Of a DNA stretch of 64,000 bases, positions 45,040 to 54,145 are shown piece by piece. Source of the DNA: Acidobacteriota bacterium (GTDB lineage Bacteria > Acidobacteriota > Terriglobia > Acidiferrales > UBA7541); assembly GCA_013289825.1 (NCBI GenBank), contig JABCZF010000006.1, positions 1 through 64,000 of the forward strand, written 5' to 3'. Made by a program: the position numbers and the translations under genes. Under the pieces are notes generated by a model. The model had not been told where the DNA came from and made no database searches. It was given only the letters and a program-made list of their open reading frames with translations. Each line of letters opens with the position of its first letter. The first letter of the stretch is position 1.

Positions 45040-45591
45040 ATGAAACGACAACGCAAAATGTCTCGCCAGCTAGCTGGCTTCACCCTGATCGAGGCGATGA
45101 TTTCCATCGTCATTCTTTCCTTCGGTGTGCTTTCTCTGGCTGCCGTCTACGCACAAGGCATCATGTTTGCCAGCCTTACGCAGTACGACTATATCGCCGA
45201 AAAGAAGGCGGAAGAAGCCATCGAAACGATCTTCACGGCGCGCGATACCAAGATTTTGACCTGGGCGCAGATTCAGAATGTGTCTACGGGTGGCGTGTTT
45301 ATCGACGGCGCCCAGCCTCTGCTGGACCCCGGCCCCGATGGACTGGTCGGCACTGCAGATGACAACACTGCTCTTCCTGATTCCATCATCATCGGTCCCG
45401 GAGTGGACGGAAAATTGGGCACTGCCGACGACGTCGTCGTCAATCTGAATCCGTGGATGACCCGCACGATTGCCATGACGCCGGTAACGGGAGAAACGAA
45501 TCTGCGGCAGATCACCATCACCATCAACTACCGGGTCGGCCGTATTACACGCACCTATACGCTCATCAGCTACATCTCGACGTTTGCGTGA
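45040..45591 (+). CDS. PilV-type minor pilin with an inserted GTADD repeat
   Basis: 183 residues from the ATG at 45040. Prepilin start LAGFTLIEAMISIVILSFGVLSLAAVYAQG. Between the helix and the last strands lies an insertion with two copies of DGxxGTADD (in GPDGLVGTADDN and GVDGKLGTADDV), Asp-rich loops of the type that bind calcium in other secreted proteins. It ends with NYRVGRITRTYTLISYI. Partners are the flanking minor pilins. Confidence 0.9.
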   Translation: MKRQRKMSRQLAGFTLIEAMISIVILSFGVLSLAAVYAQGIMFASLTQYDYIAEKKAEEAIETIFTARDTKILTWAQIQNVSTGGVFIDGAQPLLDPGPDGLVGTADDNTALPDSIIIGPGVDGKLGTADDVVVNLNPWMTRTIAMTPVTGETNLRQITITINYRVGRITRTYTLISYISTFA

Positions 45592-45610
45592 GGATGGCCG
45601 GAGAAAACTT

Positions 45611-46750
45611 ATGATGAAGAGACAAACTGGATTTACGCTTATCGAACTCATGGTCGCCATGGGCATAACGCTCGTCGCTCTGGCTGCCACCATGATCGCG
45701 TTTAAAGACGCCACGAATACGAACCAGAGCGTCACGCTCAAGTCTGATATTTCGGACAATCTTCGTGCCGGAGTCAACCTCATCGAGCAGGACCTCATTC
45801 AGGCCGGCACAGGAATTCCGACGGGAGGAATTCCTGTTCCCTACACACCGGGGCCTGCCGCTTGCTTGGGAAGCGGCGGCGCACCGATCAACCGCCCCAA
45901 TCTGACAGGCGCGCTGACCTTTCCTACATGCAACGTCAGCCTGAATGCCGTCGAACCCGGCTGGCAACTCGGCCCGCCAATCACTAGCCCAGATTCGACA
46001 CCTGGCGCAAACACCGATCTTATCACCGTGCTCTATGCGGATAACACTTTGGCGCTCAACTCCAGGATGATCAATGAGCCTGCCATAGGTGCCAGCCCGG
46101 GTTGCCCGCTCGGAAAAATCCTACTTGACGGACAAACGGTGACGTTCGACTCCACCTGCATCACATTTTCGCCCACCGGAGTGCAGATCAATGCCGGCGA
46201 CCTGATCATGTTTACCAATGCGCAGGGCAATGCCATTCAGGAAGTGACCAGCGTATCCGGCCAGACTCTCAGCTTCATCGCCGGCGACGGCTTGAATCTG
46301 AATGCCCGCACCGACCCGCAGGGCACGATGTTCCAGCTCGAAAACACAACCCTGGTGGCCGGCGCCAAAGTTCCCAACCACACCTTTCCGCCCACGACAG
46401 CCACGCGTATCTGGATGATCAGCTACTATCTCGACGATGTGGCCGACCCGCTGCACGTTCGCCTGATTCGCCGCATCAATTGGTTGAATCAAGCGTCGAT
46501 TCTAGGCCAGCCCGTCGGCGAAACGATCGAGAACCTCCAGTTCAAGTACAACTTCGTCGATGGCGTCACCAATCCTTCTGGCCAGTCCAGCATCCCCGTC
46601 GGCCAGTCGGAAAGCCTGATCCGTTCGGTCGATGTCATCCTGGGTGCGCGTTCGACCAACGCCTGGACCCAGACCCATAAGTATCTCCGTAGCAATTTCA
46701 TGACGCAGGTCAGCCTACGCAGCATGGCCTACGTGAACCGGTACAAATAA
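45611..46750 (+). CDS. PilW-type minor pilin
   Basis: 379 residues from ATG 45611 with GGAG upstream. Prepilin start QTGFTLIELMVAMGITLVALAATMIAF and SDNLRAGVNLIEQDLIQAGTG, the latter typical of PilW. The rest is a beta-rich globular domain rich in Pro and Gly. Its TAA stop shares one base with the next start. Confidence 0.92.
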   Translation: MMKRQTGFTLIELMVAMGITLVALAATMIAFKDATNTNQSVTLKSDISDNLRAGVNLIEQDLIQAGTGIPTGGIPVPYTPGPAACLGSGGAPINRPNLTGALTFPTCNVSLNAVEPGWQLGPPITSPDSTPGANTDLITVLYADNTLALNSRMINEPAIGASPGCPLGKILLDGQTVTFDSTCITFSPTGVQINAGDLIMFTNAQGNAIQEVTSVSGQTLSFIAGDGLNLNARTDPQGTMFQLENTTLVAGAKVPNHTFPPTTATRIWMISYYLDDVADPLHVRLIRRINWLNQASILGQPVGETIENLQFKYNFVDGVTNPSGQSSIPVGQSESLIRSVDVILGARSTNAWTQTHKYLRSNFMTQVSLRSMAYVNRYK

Positions 46751-49704
46751 TGAGGACTCCAACCATGAACGCCGTAAAAAAGCTGATGCGACGCGATTCG
46801 GGCATCGCCCTTCTCACAACCTTGCTGCTCATGCTGCTGATGTCCAGCTTGCTGGTCGGCTTCATACTGCTGATCACGTCTGGGCAGAAACTCAGCGGAA
46901 TCAACAACGACTACAGCCGGGCGTTCTACGCTTCGGAAGCCGGCATGGAGAAAATCACCGCAGACTTGGGCACCCTGTTTGATACCAATTATGCACCGTC
47001 GGCGGCCCAGATCACTGCCATTTCCGCGGCGCCACCGGTTATTCCCGGGATCCAATACTTGAAGTGGGACATGGTCTCATCGGCATGGAAGCCGGGTTAC
47101 GAGATCCAGTACAATACCGATTCGAGCGGGAATCCTTTGGCCACGGTTACCTCCGTCCAATCCGGCTCTTTTCAAGGCATGACGGCTTTGGCCACGCAAT
47201 ACACGCTGCTGGTGACTGCTCGTACGGTCAGTAACAACGAAGTGAAGCTGCAGCGCACCACGCAAACAGTCGGCATTCCAATGTTCCAGTTCGGCGTTTT
47301 CTCGGATACCGATCTCAGCTTCTTCCCAGGTCCGGACTTCAATTTTGGCGGCCGTACTCATACTAACGGCAACCTGTTTTTGGCCTCAGGCGGAACACTC
47401 ACTCTTGCCGACCGAGTGACAGCTTTTAAAGACGTCATTCGCACAAACCTTTCGAACGGTTTCCCAACAACGACGGGATCCTATGGCGGTACCGTGAACA
47501 TCACCACTTCGCCCGGCACTGCTTCCTATCGCGCGCTGGCCTACACGGAAGGCAGTTTGGTAGGCACCCTGGGCTCAGCAGTAGACCCCAACTGGTTAAA
47601 CATTTCCCTCGGTGCGACCTACTATGCGGGCAACTTGCGCAACAAGGCCACCGGTGCGAACGCTCTGAATCTGGGCATTGTGCTGCTTGGGAATGGCACG
47701 ACGCAGCCAGTGGATATGATCCGCCGGCCATTGCCGACAGCGCTCGAGAGCCCGGCAGTCCTCAACCTGCGTTATTATGCCCAGGCCAGCCTCAGGATTC
47801 TGCTCTCGGATGACCCGACCGATATCACGTCACTTCCGTGCATCGACGGAGCCACGGCGCCTTTCGACTTGTCCCTGATGGCTATGCCCGTCGCTAGTTG
47901 GGCTGGAACGGCGGCCACTCTGAAGACAAAAATGAACACCAATAACGCCCTTGGATACAACACCCCGCCGGTTCCGCTGGCGGCCTCTGGAGCCGTAAAA
48001 GGTGCTGCGGCTTACGCGCCTGCCGACGGGTACTGGCTGCCAACCCCTAATGTGCCCGCATACTCTACGGCCTCGGGCCTGCCTATCATTAAGGGCTTTA
48101 TCAAGATCGAAGTGCAGACAGCTTATGGCAATCCTTGCGGTACGTGGAAAGACGTGACCGTCGAGGTCCTGGGTTATGGCTATGCTGGCCGCAACATCTA
48201 TCCTCAGAGTGGCCTGACAGCAGCCCAGTATGGAACCGCCGAGCCGCTACTCGTCCTGCCGGCAGGCTCGATAGCACCCTCGACTTGCCAGGACGTCCAT
48301 CCCAACGCGCTCATTCGTCTGGAGCGCGTTCGTGATAACCCTGCGAATTGGGCCAACACCAACGCAAACACTCGTTGCGGCGTGATAAACAACATCCTAC
48401 CGGTCAGCCAAACGTATCCGACCAACCCGGCTGATTACTGGCCGAACGCGCTCTTCGACGTTCGCGAGGGCACTCTCCGTGATATCAGCCCCACAGGGAC
48501 CTTAGGCGCTGTCAATTATTCGTCGATGGTGACCCTTGGTGGCGTAATGAACTACATCGAAGTCGATGCCAAGAACGTCGCCCGTTATCTGGGCGGCGCA
48601 TTGCCTGGGTCCGGCCATTCGACCTACGATCCCATCAACGCACCCAATGACTTCTCCGTCTACATTTCCGACCGCCGCGGCAACTATACAGCCGCGGCCC
48701 TAACGAACCCTTGGCCACCGCTCTCCTTCAGCACTCACGAAACCGGCGAATATGGCTGGGATGATTTTGTGAATCCCGCCAGCGCGGCCGGCTGCCCTAA
48801 TAATGCGCAGGATACGGGCGAAGATACGGACGTCCTGGGCAGCACAGGGTTCTTTAACTATGGGCAAGACCCCACGTACATCATGGGGGCAGGTATAGCG
48901 TACACAGCCCTAGGTCTCGGCCAGTACGGAATGTACAGTGTGGCTGGCACCACCAACCTTTACGGCAGCACCATCGGCATCAACGCACTCACGCCCAATC
49001 CAAGCTGCCCTGTGACCGTGCCCTCGAAGATTTGGCCGATGACCTATGTCATCGACGTGAACGAACCGCGAGAGAACCCCAATCCCTTCTTTCGGCGAGC
49101 CATCAAAATCGTCGACGGCAATCTCTTGACCGCTCTCGGCACCTGCCCTGGTAGCGTGCCGTGCGGCTTGGCGTTTGCCACGGAGAATCCGGCCTACATC
49201 TTCGGCGACTTCAACGCCAATTCCGCAGGCAACGGCTTCAATGACCCGAACGTAGCCGTCTCCGTGAACGCGGATGCGGTGACGCTGTTGTCCAACAGCT
49301 TTAACGACGTAAATACCTTTCAAGCCCCCTACTCGAATAACGATCTCGGGGTCACCACCTGGTACCGCACCGCGGTCATGGCTGGGAAGGGGGTTTCCTT
49401 CCCGCAGCCGGCTGGCGGCGTGCCGCAGGACTTCGGTACCGACGGTGGAGTGCACAACTTCCTCCGCTATATCGAAAACTGGAGTGGCCAAACTTTGAAC
49501 TACAGTGGTTCGATCATCAGTATGTATTACAACCGTCAGGCCACCGGAACTTTCAAATGCTGCACCACGGTCTATCAACCGCCATCCCGCGGGTACAACT
49601 TTGATACGGACTTCCTGACTCCATCACTGTTGCCTCCGCGCACGCCGCTGTTCCGCGACGTGAACACGACGGGCTTTACACAGCTTCTTCTGCCAACTCA
49701 GTAG
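46750..49704 (+). CDS. Large PilX-like pilus assembly protein
   Basis: 984 residues, far longer than a normal PilX (about 200). The N-terminus RRDSGIALLTTLLLMLLMSSLLVGFILL is the PilX membrane helix and DYSRAFYASEAGMEKI follows as in the family. The long rest is beta-rich, with HTNGNLFLASGGTLTLADRV near 200-220. No separate PilY1 adhesin gene is seen, so this protein may combine roles. It ends the operon with a strong terminator 26 bases later. Confidence 0.88.
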   Translation: MRTPTMNAVKKLMRRDSGIALLTTLLLMLLMSSLLVGFILLITSGQKLSGINNDYSRAFYASEAGMEKITADLGTLFDTNYAPSAAQITAISAAPPVIPGIQYLKWDMVSSAWKPGYEIQYNTDSSGNPLATVTSVQSGSFQGMTALATQYTLLVTARTVSNNEVKLQRTTQTVGIPMFQFGVFSDTDLSFFPGPDFNFGGRTHTNGNLFLASGGTLTLADRVTAFKDVIRTNLSNGFPTTTGSYGGTVNITTSPGTASYRALAYTEGSLVGTLGSAVDPNWLNISLGATYYAGNLRNKATGANALNLGIVLLGNGTTQPVDMIRRPLPTALESPAVLNLRYYAQASLRILLSDDPTDITSLPCIDGATAPFDLSLMAMPVASWAGTAATLKTKMNTNNALGYNTPPVPLAASGAVKGAAAYAPADGYWLPTPNVPAYSTASGLPIIKGFIKIEVQTAYGNPCGTWKDVTVEVLGYGYAGRNIYPQSGLTAAQYGTAEPLLVLPAGSIAPSTCQDVHPNALIRLERVRDNPANWANTNANTRCGVINNILPVSQTYPTNPADYWPNALFDVREGTLRDISPTGTLGAVNYSSMVTLGGVMNYIEVDAKNVARYLGGALPGSGHSTYDPINAPNDFSVYISDRRGNYTAAALTNPWPPLSFSTHETGEYGWDDFVNPASAAGCPNNAQDTGEDTDVLGSTGFFNYGQDPTYIMGAGIAYTALGLGQYGMYSVAGTTNLYGSTIGINALTPNPSCPVTVPSKIWPMTYVIDVNEPRENPNPFFRRAIKIVDGNLLTALGTCPGSVPCGLAFATENPAYIFGDFNANSAGNGFNDPNVAVSVNADAVTLLSNSFNDVNTFQAPYSNNDLGVTTWYRTAVMAGKGVSFPQPAGGVPQDFGTDGGVHNFLRYIENWSGQTLNYSGSIISMYYNRQATGTFKCCTTVYQPPSRGYNFDTDFLTPSLLPPRTPLFRDVNTTGFTQLLLPTQ

Positions 49705-49729
49705 AACGCAGCGAACTGCTCCACCCTCG

Positions 49730-49764
49730 ACCGGCCCCGGAACCCTCGGGGCCGGTTACTTTTT
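49730..49764 (+). terminator. Rho-independent terminator of the minor pilin operon
   Basis: ACCGGCCCCG (49730-49739), a 7-base loop, CGGGGCCGGT (49747-49756), then TACTTTT. A perfect 10-bp stem directly after the pilin operon. Confidence 0.9.
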
Positions 49765-50334
49765 GCGCTGTGTTTTTCGCCAAAAAAAGGAAGACCGAAG
49801 ACGAGCATTGATTGCTGCGGCCACGGACCTACCCATGCGCGTACGCCACTGCAGGCGCTACGCAGGCTTCGAAGGGTAGGATTCGGAGGATTACCAAAAG
49901 TGCGACGATGGTTTTATGAGCCATGGCAGAAATGCGGCCACTTGTGTCTGTTTTGATTGGCGAGAGAGGAGGCCACATGCGGGGCGGATTCCAGGCGTAG
50001 GGCCAGCGAAATGTGGAGCGGGCTCTGGCGTGCCGGTCGGAGATAAGCCCGTCCTTAGCTTCGCAGCTATATGAAAAATAAGATGGTTAATGTTCCATAA
50101 GCTTGCAGCGCCGCCTTTTTCCGGCAGCTCTCCAGATCTTCTGCGTTTCGAGCCGCTGGTCCAGAATGGGAGAGTTGGATGGCAGAATGGATGCAGTTGG
50201 CAGGAAGCTTTTATTTAACTTGTTGGTTAAATACGAGGCCGTGCTAAAAATGTTGCCATGAACCAAATGGCTAGGCGTGGCGTCTAGCAGGTGTACGGGG
50301 AGGGCGAGCGCTTTCGGCTCGCGGATGAGACCCA
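49765..50334 (+). other. 570-base gap before the ECF sigma gene
   Basis: No coding frame with a plausible start or composition is present. No repeats or clear promoter hexamers were found. Any sigma-specific autoregulated promoter would be in the last 150 bases but cannot be recognised. Confidence 0.5.
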
Positions 50335-50919
50335 ATGCAGGAGCTGGTTCTGATTCAGCCAGTGCGTGCCGCCGAGAAGGACTTCGCGCAGGAAGCTGCC
50401 CGGGCGGCTTTACGCCGGGAATTTGAGGAGCGGCTCGCGGAATGCGGGCCGCTGGCCTATCGCGTCGCGCGCGGCGTGCTGCGTAACACCGCAGATGCCG
50501 AAGACGTGGCCCAGGAAGCGTTTCTGCGGGCTTATCGTCGCTTTGAACGCTTGCGCGATCGGGGACGATTTCGCGCCTGGCTTGTACGCATAGCGTTTCG
50601 TCTTGCGATTGACCGGCTCCGCTCATCGAAGCGCCGCGAAGTTCGCGAAACGCTTTGGTCCGAGACGTCTCCTCGGCCTTCAACAGAAGATCTGGCTGCT
50701 ACGAGCGAATTTCAGGCGCATCTCGACCGTGCTCTGGAAGAGCTTCCGGAGAAACACCGGCTTGTGCTTCTGCTCGGGGCGATCGAAGGGCACTCGCTCG
50801 AAGAAGTTGCGGAGATCCTCAGCCTGCCGGTTGGAACGGTGAAATCGAGATTGTTTTTTGCCAGAAAGCAGTTAGCGGAGAAACTGCGATGCCATGTGAA
50901 AACTATCGAGAAGCGTTGA
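50335..50919 (+). CDS. ECF sigma factor (RpoE type)
   Basis: 194 residues. Region 2 is AYRVARGVLRNTADAEDVAQEAFLRAYRRFERLRDRGRFRAWLVRIAFRLA, given here as a description: the DAEDVAQEAF motif and the RFRAWL tail are typical. Region 4 has LEELPEKHRLVLLLGAIEG and LEEVAEILSLPVGTVKSRLFFARKQL, the HTH. It redirects RNA polymerase to a small set of promoters. Its gene overlaps the next by 31 bases, whose product has an anti-sigma finger. Confidence 0.94.
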   Translation: MQELVLIQPVRAAEKDFAQEAARAALRREFEERLAECGPLAYRVARGVLRNTADAEDVAQEAFLRAYRRFERLRDRGRFRAWLVRIAFRLAIDRLRSSKRREVRETLWSETSPRPSTEDLAATSEFQAHLDRALEELPEKHRLVLLLGAIEGHSLEEVAEILSLPVGTVKSRLFFARKQLAEKLRCHVKTIEKR

Positions 50920-51602
50920 TCGAGGCCGCTGCCGTGGACGCTCGGCTGTCACCAGCATTGCGTTCGCACTTGGACGCTTGCGCGCCTTGCCGCGCCGCCT
51001 TTGTCGAGGAGACGCGACTCTTTGCCGCCATCGACACCGGGTTGCGAACTGCCGCCAACGCCGAAGTGCCGCCTTCTTTTTTTCCTGGCGTCCGCGCCAG
51101 TTTTCCAGACGATACGGCCTCTCAGCGGGGCTGGAGGCCTTTTCTGATTTTTGCGGCCGCTGCTGTGGTCATGGTGCTGACGGTTCTTGTCACTGCACGC
51201 CTCCCTCACACCATAAACGATAACCGGGCCGAGCAGCTTTTTTCAGCGCCACCTCGCGAAAAGCCCGAAGCCAGCACTCGTGGTGAAGCGCGTGGGACAC
51301 CAGCGATCGTGGCTTCCTCCCGTTCCTACCGCATACAGCACCAGAGAAGTACTGCTCCAGCGAGTTCCCCTTCGTCGAATGCCATGGAGGTGCTGGTGCC
51401 CCCGGAGGAGCGCGAAGCATTCGCCCGGTTTATCGGCTCGCAGCCAGGGCCAAGCGGCGTGGTCATCGCTGTCGTGGCTGCGGCTACAGATAACAAAGAC
51501 CAGCGACTGAGCGTGGAGCCGCTGGAGATCGCCGAGCTGGAGGTCAAGCCAATCGAAGCACTTAGAAGCGAACTAGCGGATGGAACGTATGAAGAGCAGT
51601 AG
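50889..51602 (+). CDS. Membrane anti-sigma factor with zinc finger
   Basis: 237 residues from ATG 50889, overlapping the sigma gene by 31 bases, which points to translational coupling. An HxxxCxxC finger, RSHLDACAPCRAAF (about residues 25-38), is the ZAS motif that binds the sigma factor. One membrane helix (FLIFAAAAVVMVLTVLVTARL, about 88-108) anchors it, and a periplasmic part of about 130 residues ends ELEVKPIEAL. Signal sensing is expected in that outer part. Confidence 0.88.
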   Translation: MPCENYREALIEAAAVDARLSPALRSHLDACAPCRAAFVEETRLFAAIDTGLRTAANAEVPPSFFPGVRASFPDDTASQRGWRPFLIFAAAAVVMVLTVLVTARLPHTINDNRAEQLFSAPPREKPEASTRGEARGTPAIVASSRSYRIQHQRSTAPASSPSSNAMEVLVPPEEREAFARFIGSQPGPSGVVIAVVAAATDNKDQRLSVEPLEIAELEVKPIEALRSELADGTYEEQ

Positions 51603-51641
51603 CGAACGGTCGATCAAAATCATGTCTACATGGAGGATGGA

Positions 51642-52235
51642 ATGAGAACTGGTTCGGTTCCAATAGCGTCGCTTCTACTGCTCGGTATTCTTTCGCCAAC
51701 AGTTCTGGCGCAGGACAAACCGAAGACTGACGACAAGACAAAAGTCGAAGTACAAACGACTCCCATAAAAGTGCAGATCGTTTTCACGGAATTTGAGGCC
51801 GATAAGAAGATCAAGAGTCTTCCGTATGTGATGTACATGAACGCGCCCAACTCGAGCGAACTTAGGGCCGGCTGGGTAAAGTTTCGCATCGGTAGTCGCC
51901 TGCCTGTTTATGTGGGCAAGAATGAAATGCAGTACATGGATGTGGGCACGAACGTCGACGCTCGCTCCGCTTACACGGGCGATGGCCACGTATTGCTTCA
52001 AATGACTCTTGAGCGTTCCTGGGTGGAAGGTGAGGTTTCTGTTCCCATGATGAGATCGGATAGCTCTCCATCGGACCCTTCGGGCGGTCATTTTCAAGAG
52101 CCGATCGTGCGTGGTTTCAAATCGGAGCTGGACTTGAAATTGCGCGAGGGCCAGCCCGTCGAAAGCAATATGGCGACAGATCCCATCAGCGGCAAGGTAC
52201 TGAAAGTTGAAATCAGTTTTGCCGTCGTGAAATAG
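51642..52235 (+). CDS. Secreted protein of unknown function downstream of the sigma module
   Basis: 197 residues from the ATG at 51642, which has GGAGG five bases upstream. A signal peptide (about 1-23, LLLLGILSPTVLAQ) precedes a beta-rich domain: VQIVFTEFEADKKIKSLPYVMYM, RIGSRLPVYVGKNEMQYMDVGTNVDARS, and LKVEISFAVVK at the end. I do not recognise a named family. It lies 39 bases after the anti-sigma gene and may be a member of the regulon. Confidence 0.75.
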   Translation: MRTGSVPIASLLLLGILSPTVLAQDKPKTDDKTKVEVQTTPIKVQIVFTEFEADKKIKSLPYVMYMNAPNSSELRAGWVKFRIGSRLPVYVGKNEMQYMDVGTNVDARSAYTGDGHVLLQMTLERSWVEGEVSVPMMRSDSSPSDPSGGHFQEPIVRGFKSELDLKLREGQPVESNMATDPISGKVLKVEISFAVVK

Positions 52236-52239
52236 TTCT

Positions 52240-53163
52240 TTACGGTTCTGAGTTTTGTTTCAGGATATTATTCAGCGCGGCGGCCAGGTCTGGGTATTGG
52301 AACTGGTAGCCGAGCTTTTCCAATCCTCGTGGCAAGACGCGCTGACTGGACAGAAGCAGCGCGTCAGCCATTTCGCCGAGTGCTAGGCGCAGCGCGAACG
52401 CTGGGGCAGGGAACAGGGCGGGGCGGTGCATGGCGCTCGCTAGAGTTTTTGTGAACTCCGCGTTCTGCAACGGTTGGGGAGAGATCACGTTGAGGGGGCC
52501 CCTGACCTGTCCAGTCTCCACGGCCAGACGCAACACCGCAATTACGTCGTCGAGCGAAATCCAGGACATCCATTGTTGGCCCGAAGCGATTTTTCCACCC
52601 GCGAAAAACCGGAAGGGAAGCATCATTTGCGGCAGGGCGCCTCCATGGCGGGCTAGAATAATTCCGAATCGCGCGAGCACGACGCGAATTCCCATGGCTT
52701 CGGCTTTCCGTGCTTCTGCTTCCCAGTCTTGGGCCAGGCCGGAGAGGAAATCACTACCCGCCTGGCTTTCTTCGGTCAGCAGTTCATCACCACGATTCCC
52801 GTAAAAGCCCGTTGCGGACGCGGACACTAGCACTCCCGGGCGCGCGTTCATCTTGGCGAGCGCGGTGATCAGCGCGCGTGTCGTATCGATACGGCTGGCG
52901 TGCAACTCCGCCTTGCGCTTGTCGCTCCACCGGCCCTCGGCGATCGACGCTCCAGCCAGGTTCACTACGGCGTCTGCGCCAACCGCCGCGCCTCCCAATT
53001 CTCCCGTCGCCGGGTTCCAGGCAACTTGAAATCCGTCATGCGCTTCATTGTTCGGAAGGCTTCCTGGTCTCACTAGCCGGCAGACCGTATGCCCAGCCTT
53101 TACCAGAGCGGGTACCAGCGCGCTTCCAACCAAGCCACTCGATCCGGTTACAAGAATCTTCAT
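52240..53163 (-). CDS. TIGR01777-type NAD(P)-dependent epimerase
   Basis: 307 residues. Rossmann start KILVTGSSGLVGSALVPALVKAGHTVCRLVR, then ADAVVNLAGASIAEGRWSDKRKAELHASRIDTT, ASATGFYGNRGDELLTEES, and the C-terminal SSQRVLPRGLEKLGYQFQYPDL, all typical of the SulA/TIGR01777 family. Its substrate is unknown. It converges with the gene at 51642 with only a few bases between stops. Confidence 0.93.
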   Translation of the reverse strand: MKILVTGSSGLVGSALVPALVKAGHTVCRLVRPGSLPNNEAHDGFQVAWNPATGELGGAAVGADAVVNLAGASIAEGRWSDKRKAELHASRIDTTRALITALAKMNARPGVLVSASATGFYGNRGDELLTEESQAGSDFLSGLAQDWEAEARKAEAMGIRVVLARFGIILARHGGALPQMMLPFRFFAGGKIASGQQWMSWISLDDVIAVLRLAVETGQVRGPLNVISPQPLQNAEFTKTLASAMHRPALFPAPAFALRLALGEMADALLLSSQRVLPRGLEKLGYQFQYPDLAAALNNILKQNSEP

Positions 53164-53331
53164 CGCGATTCCGCTCGATTCTTTTGGAAAAAGGCCGCCA
53201 TGCGCTATCTCGAAACGCTACTCAAACAGGGCTCATGGGTCAAGCCATAGAAAGCTTCAGAATGGTTTTAGGTTATGAAATTCTCGAACTCCTCATGATT
53301 CGGCAGCCTGTTGGCGCTAACCGCGCAGGCT

Positions 53332-53634
53332 ATGGCTCGTTACACCTCGGCGCGTTACAATTCTCCGGTGAGCCTCTCATCACAAACCGCGCGCGTAAAG
53401 GTCCTTTTCTTTGGTCGCCTCAAGGAAATCGTGGGCCACGCGGAAGACTCCGTCGACCTGCCCGACGGCGCGCCGATTGAAGCGCTTTTCTCGCACTATG
53501 GTGTTAGCCATCCCGAACTCGCGCGCTTCCGCGCCTCGCTGGTCGCTTCGCGCAATCAGGAATTCGCCGCGTGGAGCACGCCGCTCCATTCCGGCGATGA
53601 GGTTGCCTTTCTTCCGCCCGTCAGCGGGGGCTAG
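53332..53634 (+). CDS. moaD: Molybdopterin synthase small subunit MoaD
   Basis: 100 residues from ATG 53332; the true start may be the GTG at 53368, near the usual 81 residues. The ubiquitin-like fold is visible: KVLFFGRLKEIVG, DSVDLPDGAPIEALF, GDEVAFLPPVSGG. The C-terminal Gly-Gly is the sulfur-carrying end used as a thiocarboxylate. moaE follows 11 bases later. Confidence 0.92.
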   Translation: MARYTSARYNSPVSLSSQTARVKVLFFGRLKEIVGHAEDSVDLPDGAPIEALFSHYGVSHPELARFRASLVASRNQEFAAWSTPLHSGDEVAFLPPVSGG

Positions 53635-53645
53635 CGCTGATCTCC

Positions 53646-54122
53646 ATGACCAATTCGATTCAACCCGATCTTCTTGCTCTGGTGCGCGATCCCATCGACC
53701 GGGATGCCCTGATCCGGCACGTTCGCGCCGCAGAAGACGGCGCCGTTGTAACTTTCGACGGTTGCGTGCGCAATCATTCACGGGGCCGGCGGACACTTTA
53801 TCTTGACTACGAAGCTTACGAATCCATGGCGCTCGGAAAAATCCGCGAAATCGCCTCGCAAGTCCACGAAAGATTTCCTGTTCACCTCCTCGCCATTGCG
53901 CATCGACTGGGGCGCCTCGAAATCGGGGAAACCAGTGTGTTCATCGCCGTCAGTTCTGCCCATCGGCCAGCTGCTTTCGATGCTTGCCGGTTCGCTATCG
54001 ACACTCTCAAGGGCACGGTCCCGATCTGGAAGAAGGAGTATTTCGAGGACGGCGCCGTGTGGGCGGACGGCGAAATACCTCCCGCTCCGCTGGAGACACG
54101 GGCGGCAAAACCTGCATCTTAG
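53646..54122 (+). CDS. moaE: Molybdopterin synthase large subunit MoaE
   Basis: 158 residues. With MoaD it puts two sulfurs on precursor Z to make molybdopterin. Motifs: TFDGCVRNHSRGRRTLYLDYEAYESMALGKI, IAHRLGRLEIGETSVFIAVSSAHRPAAFDAC, and TVPIWKKEYFEDGAVW with the active-site lysines. It lies directly after moaD. Confidence 0.96.
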   Translation: MTNSIQPDLLALVRDPIDRDALIRHVRAAEDGAVVTFDGCVRNHSRGRRTLYLDYEAYESMALGKIREIASQVHERFPVHLLAIAHRLGRLEIGETSVFIAVSSAHRPAAFDACRFAIDTLKGTVPIWKKEYFEDGAVWADGEIPPAPLETRAAKPAS

Positions 54123-54145
54123 TAGTTCAATGACCTCGTAAATCA

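Noticed and set aside
50087..50683. 198-residue frame opposite the sigma factor
   Set aside because: It covers the conserved sigma region in reverse and looks like random high-GC coding shadow.
53164..53331. Molybdenum cofactor riboswitch before moaD
   Set aside because: No conserved stem pattern was found in the 168 bases.
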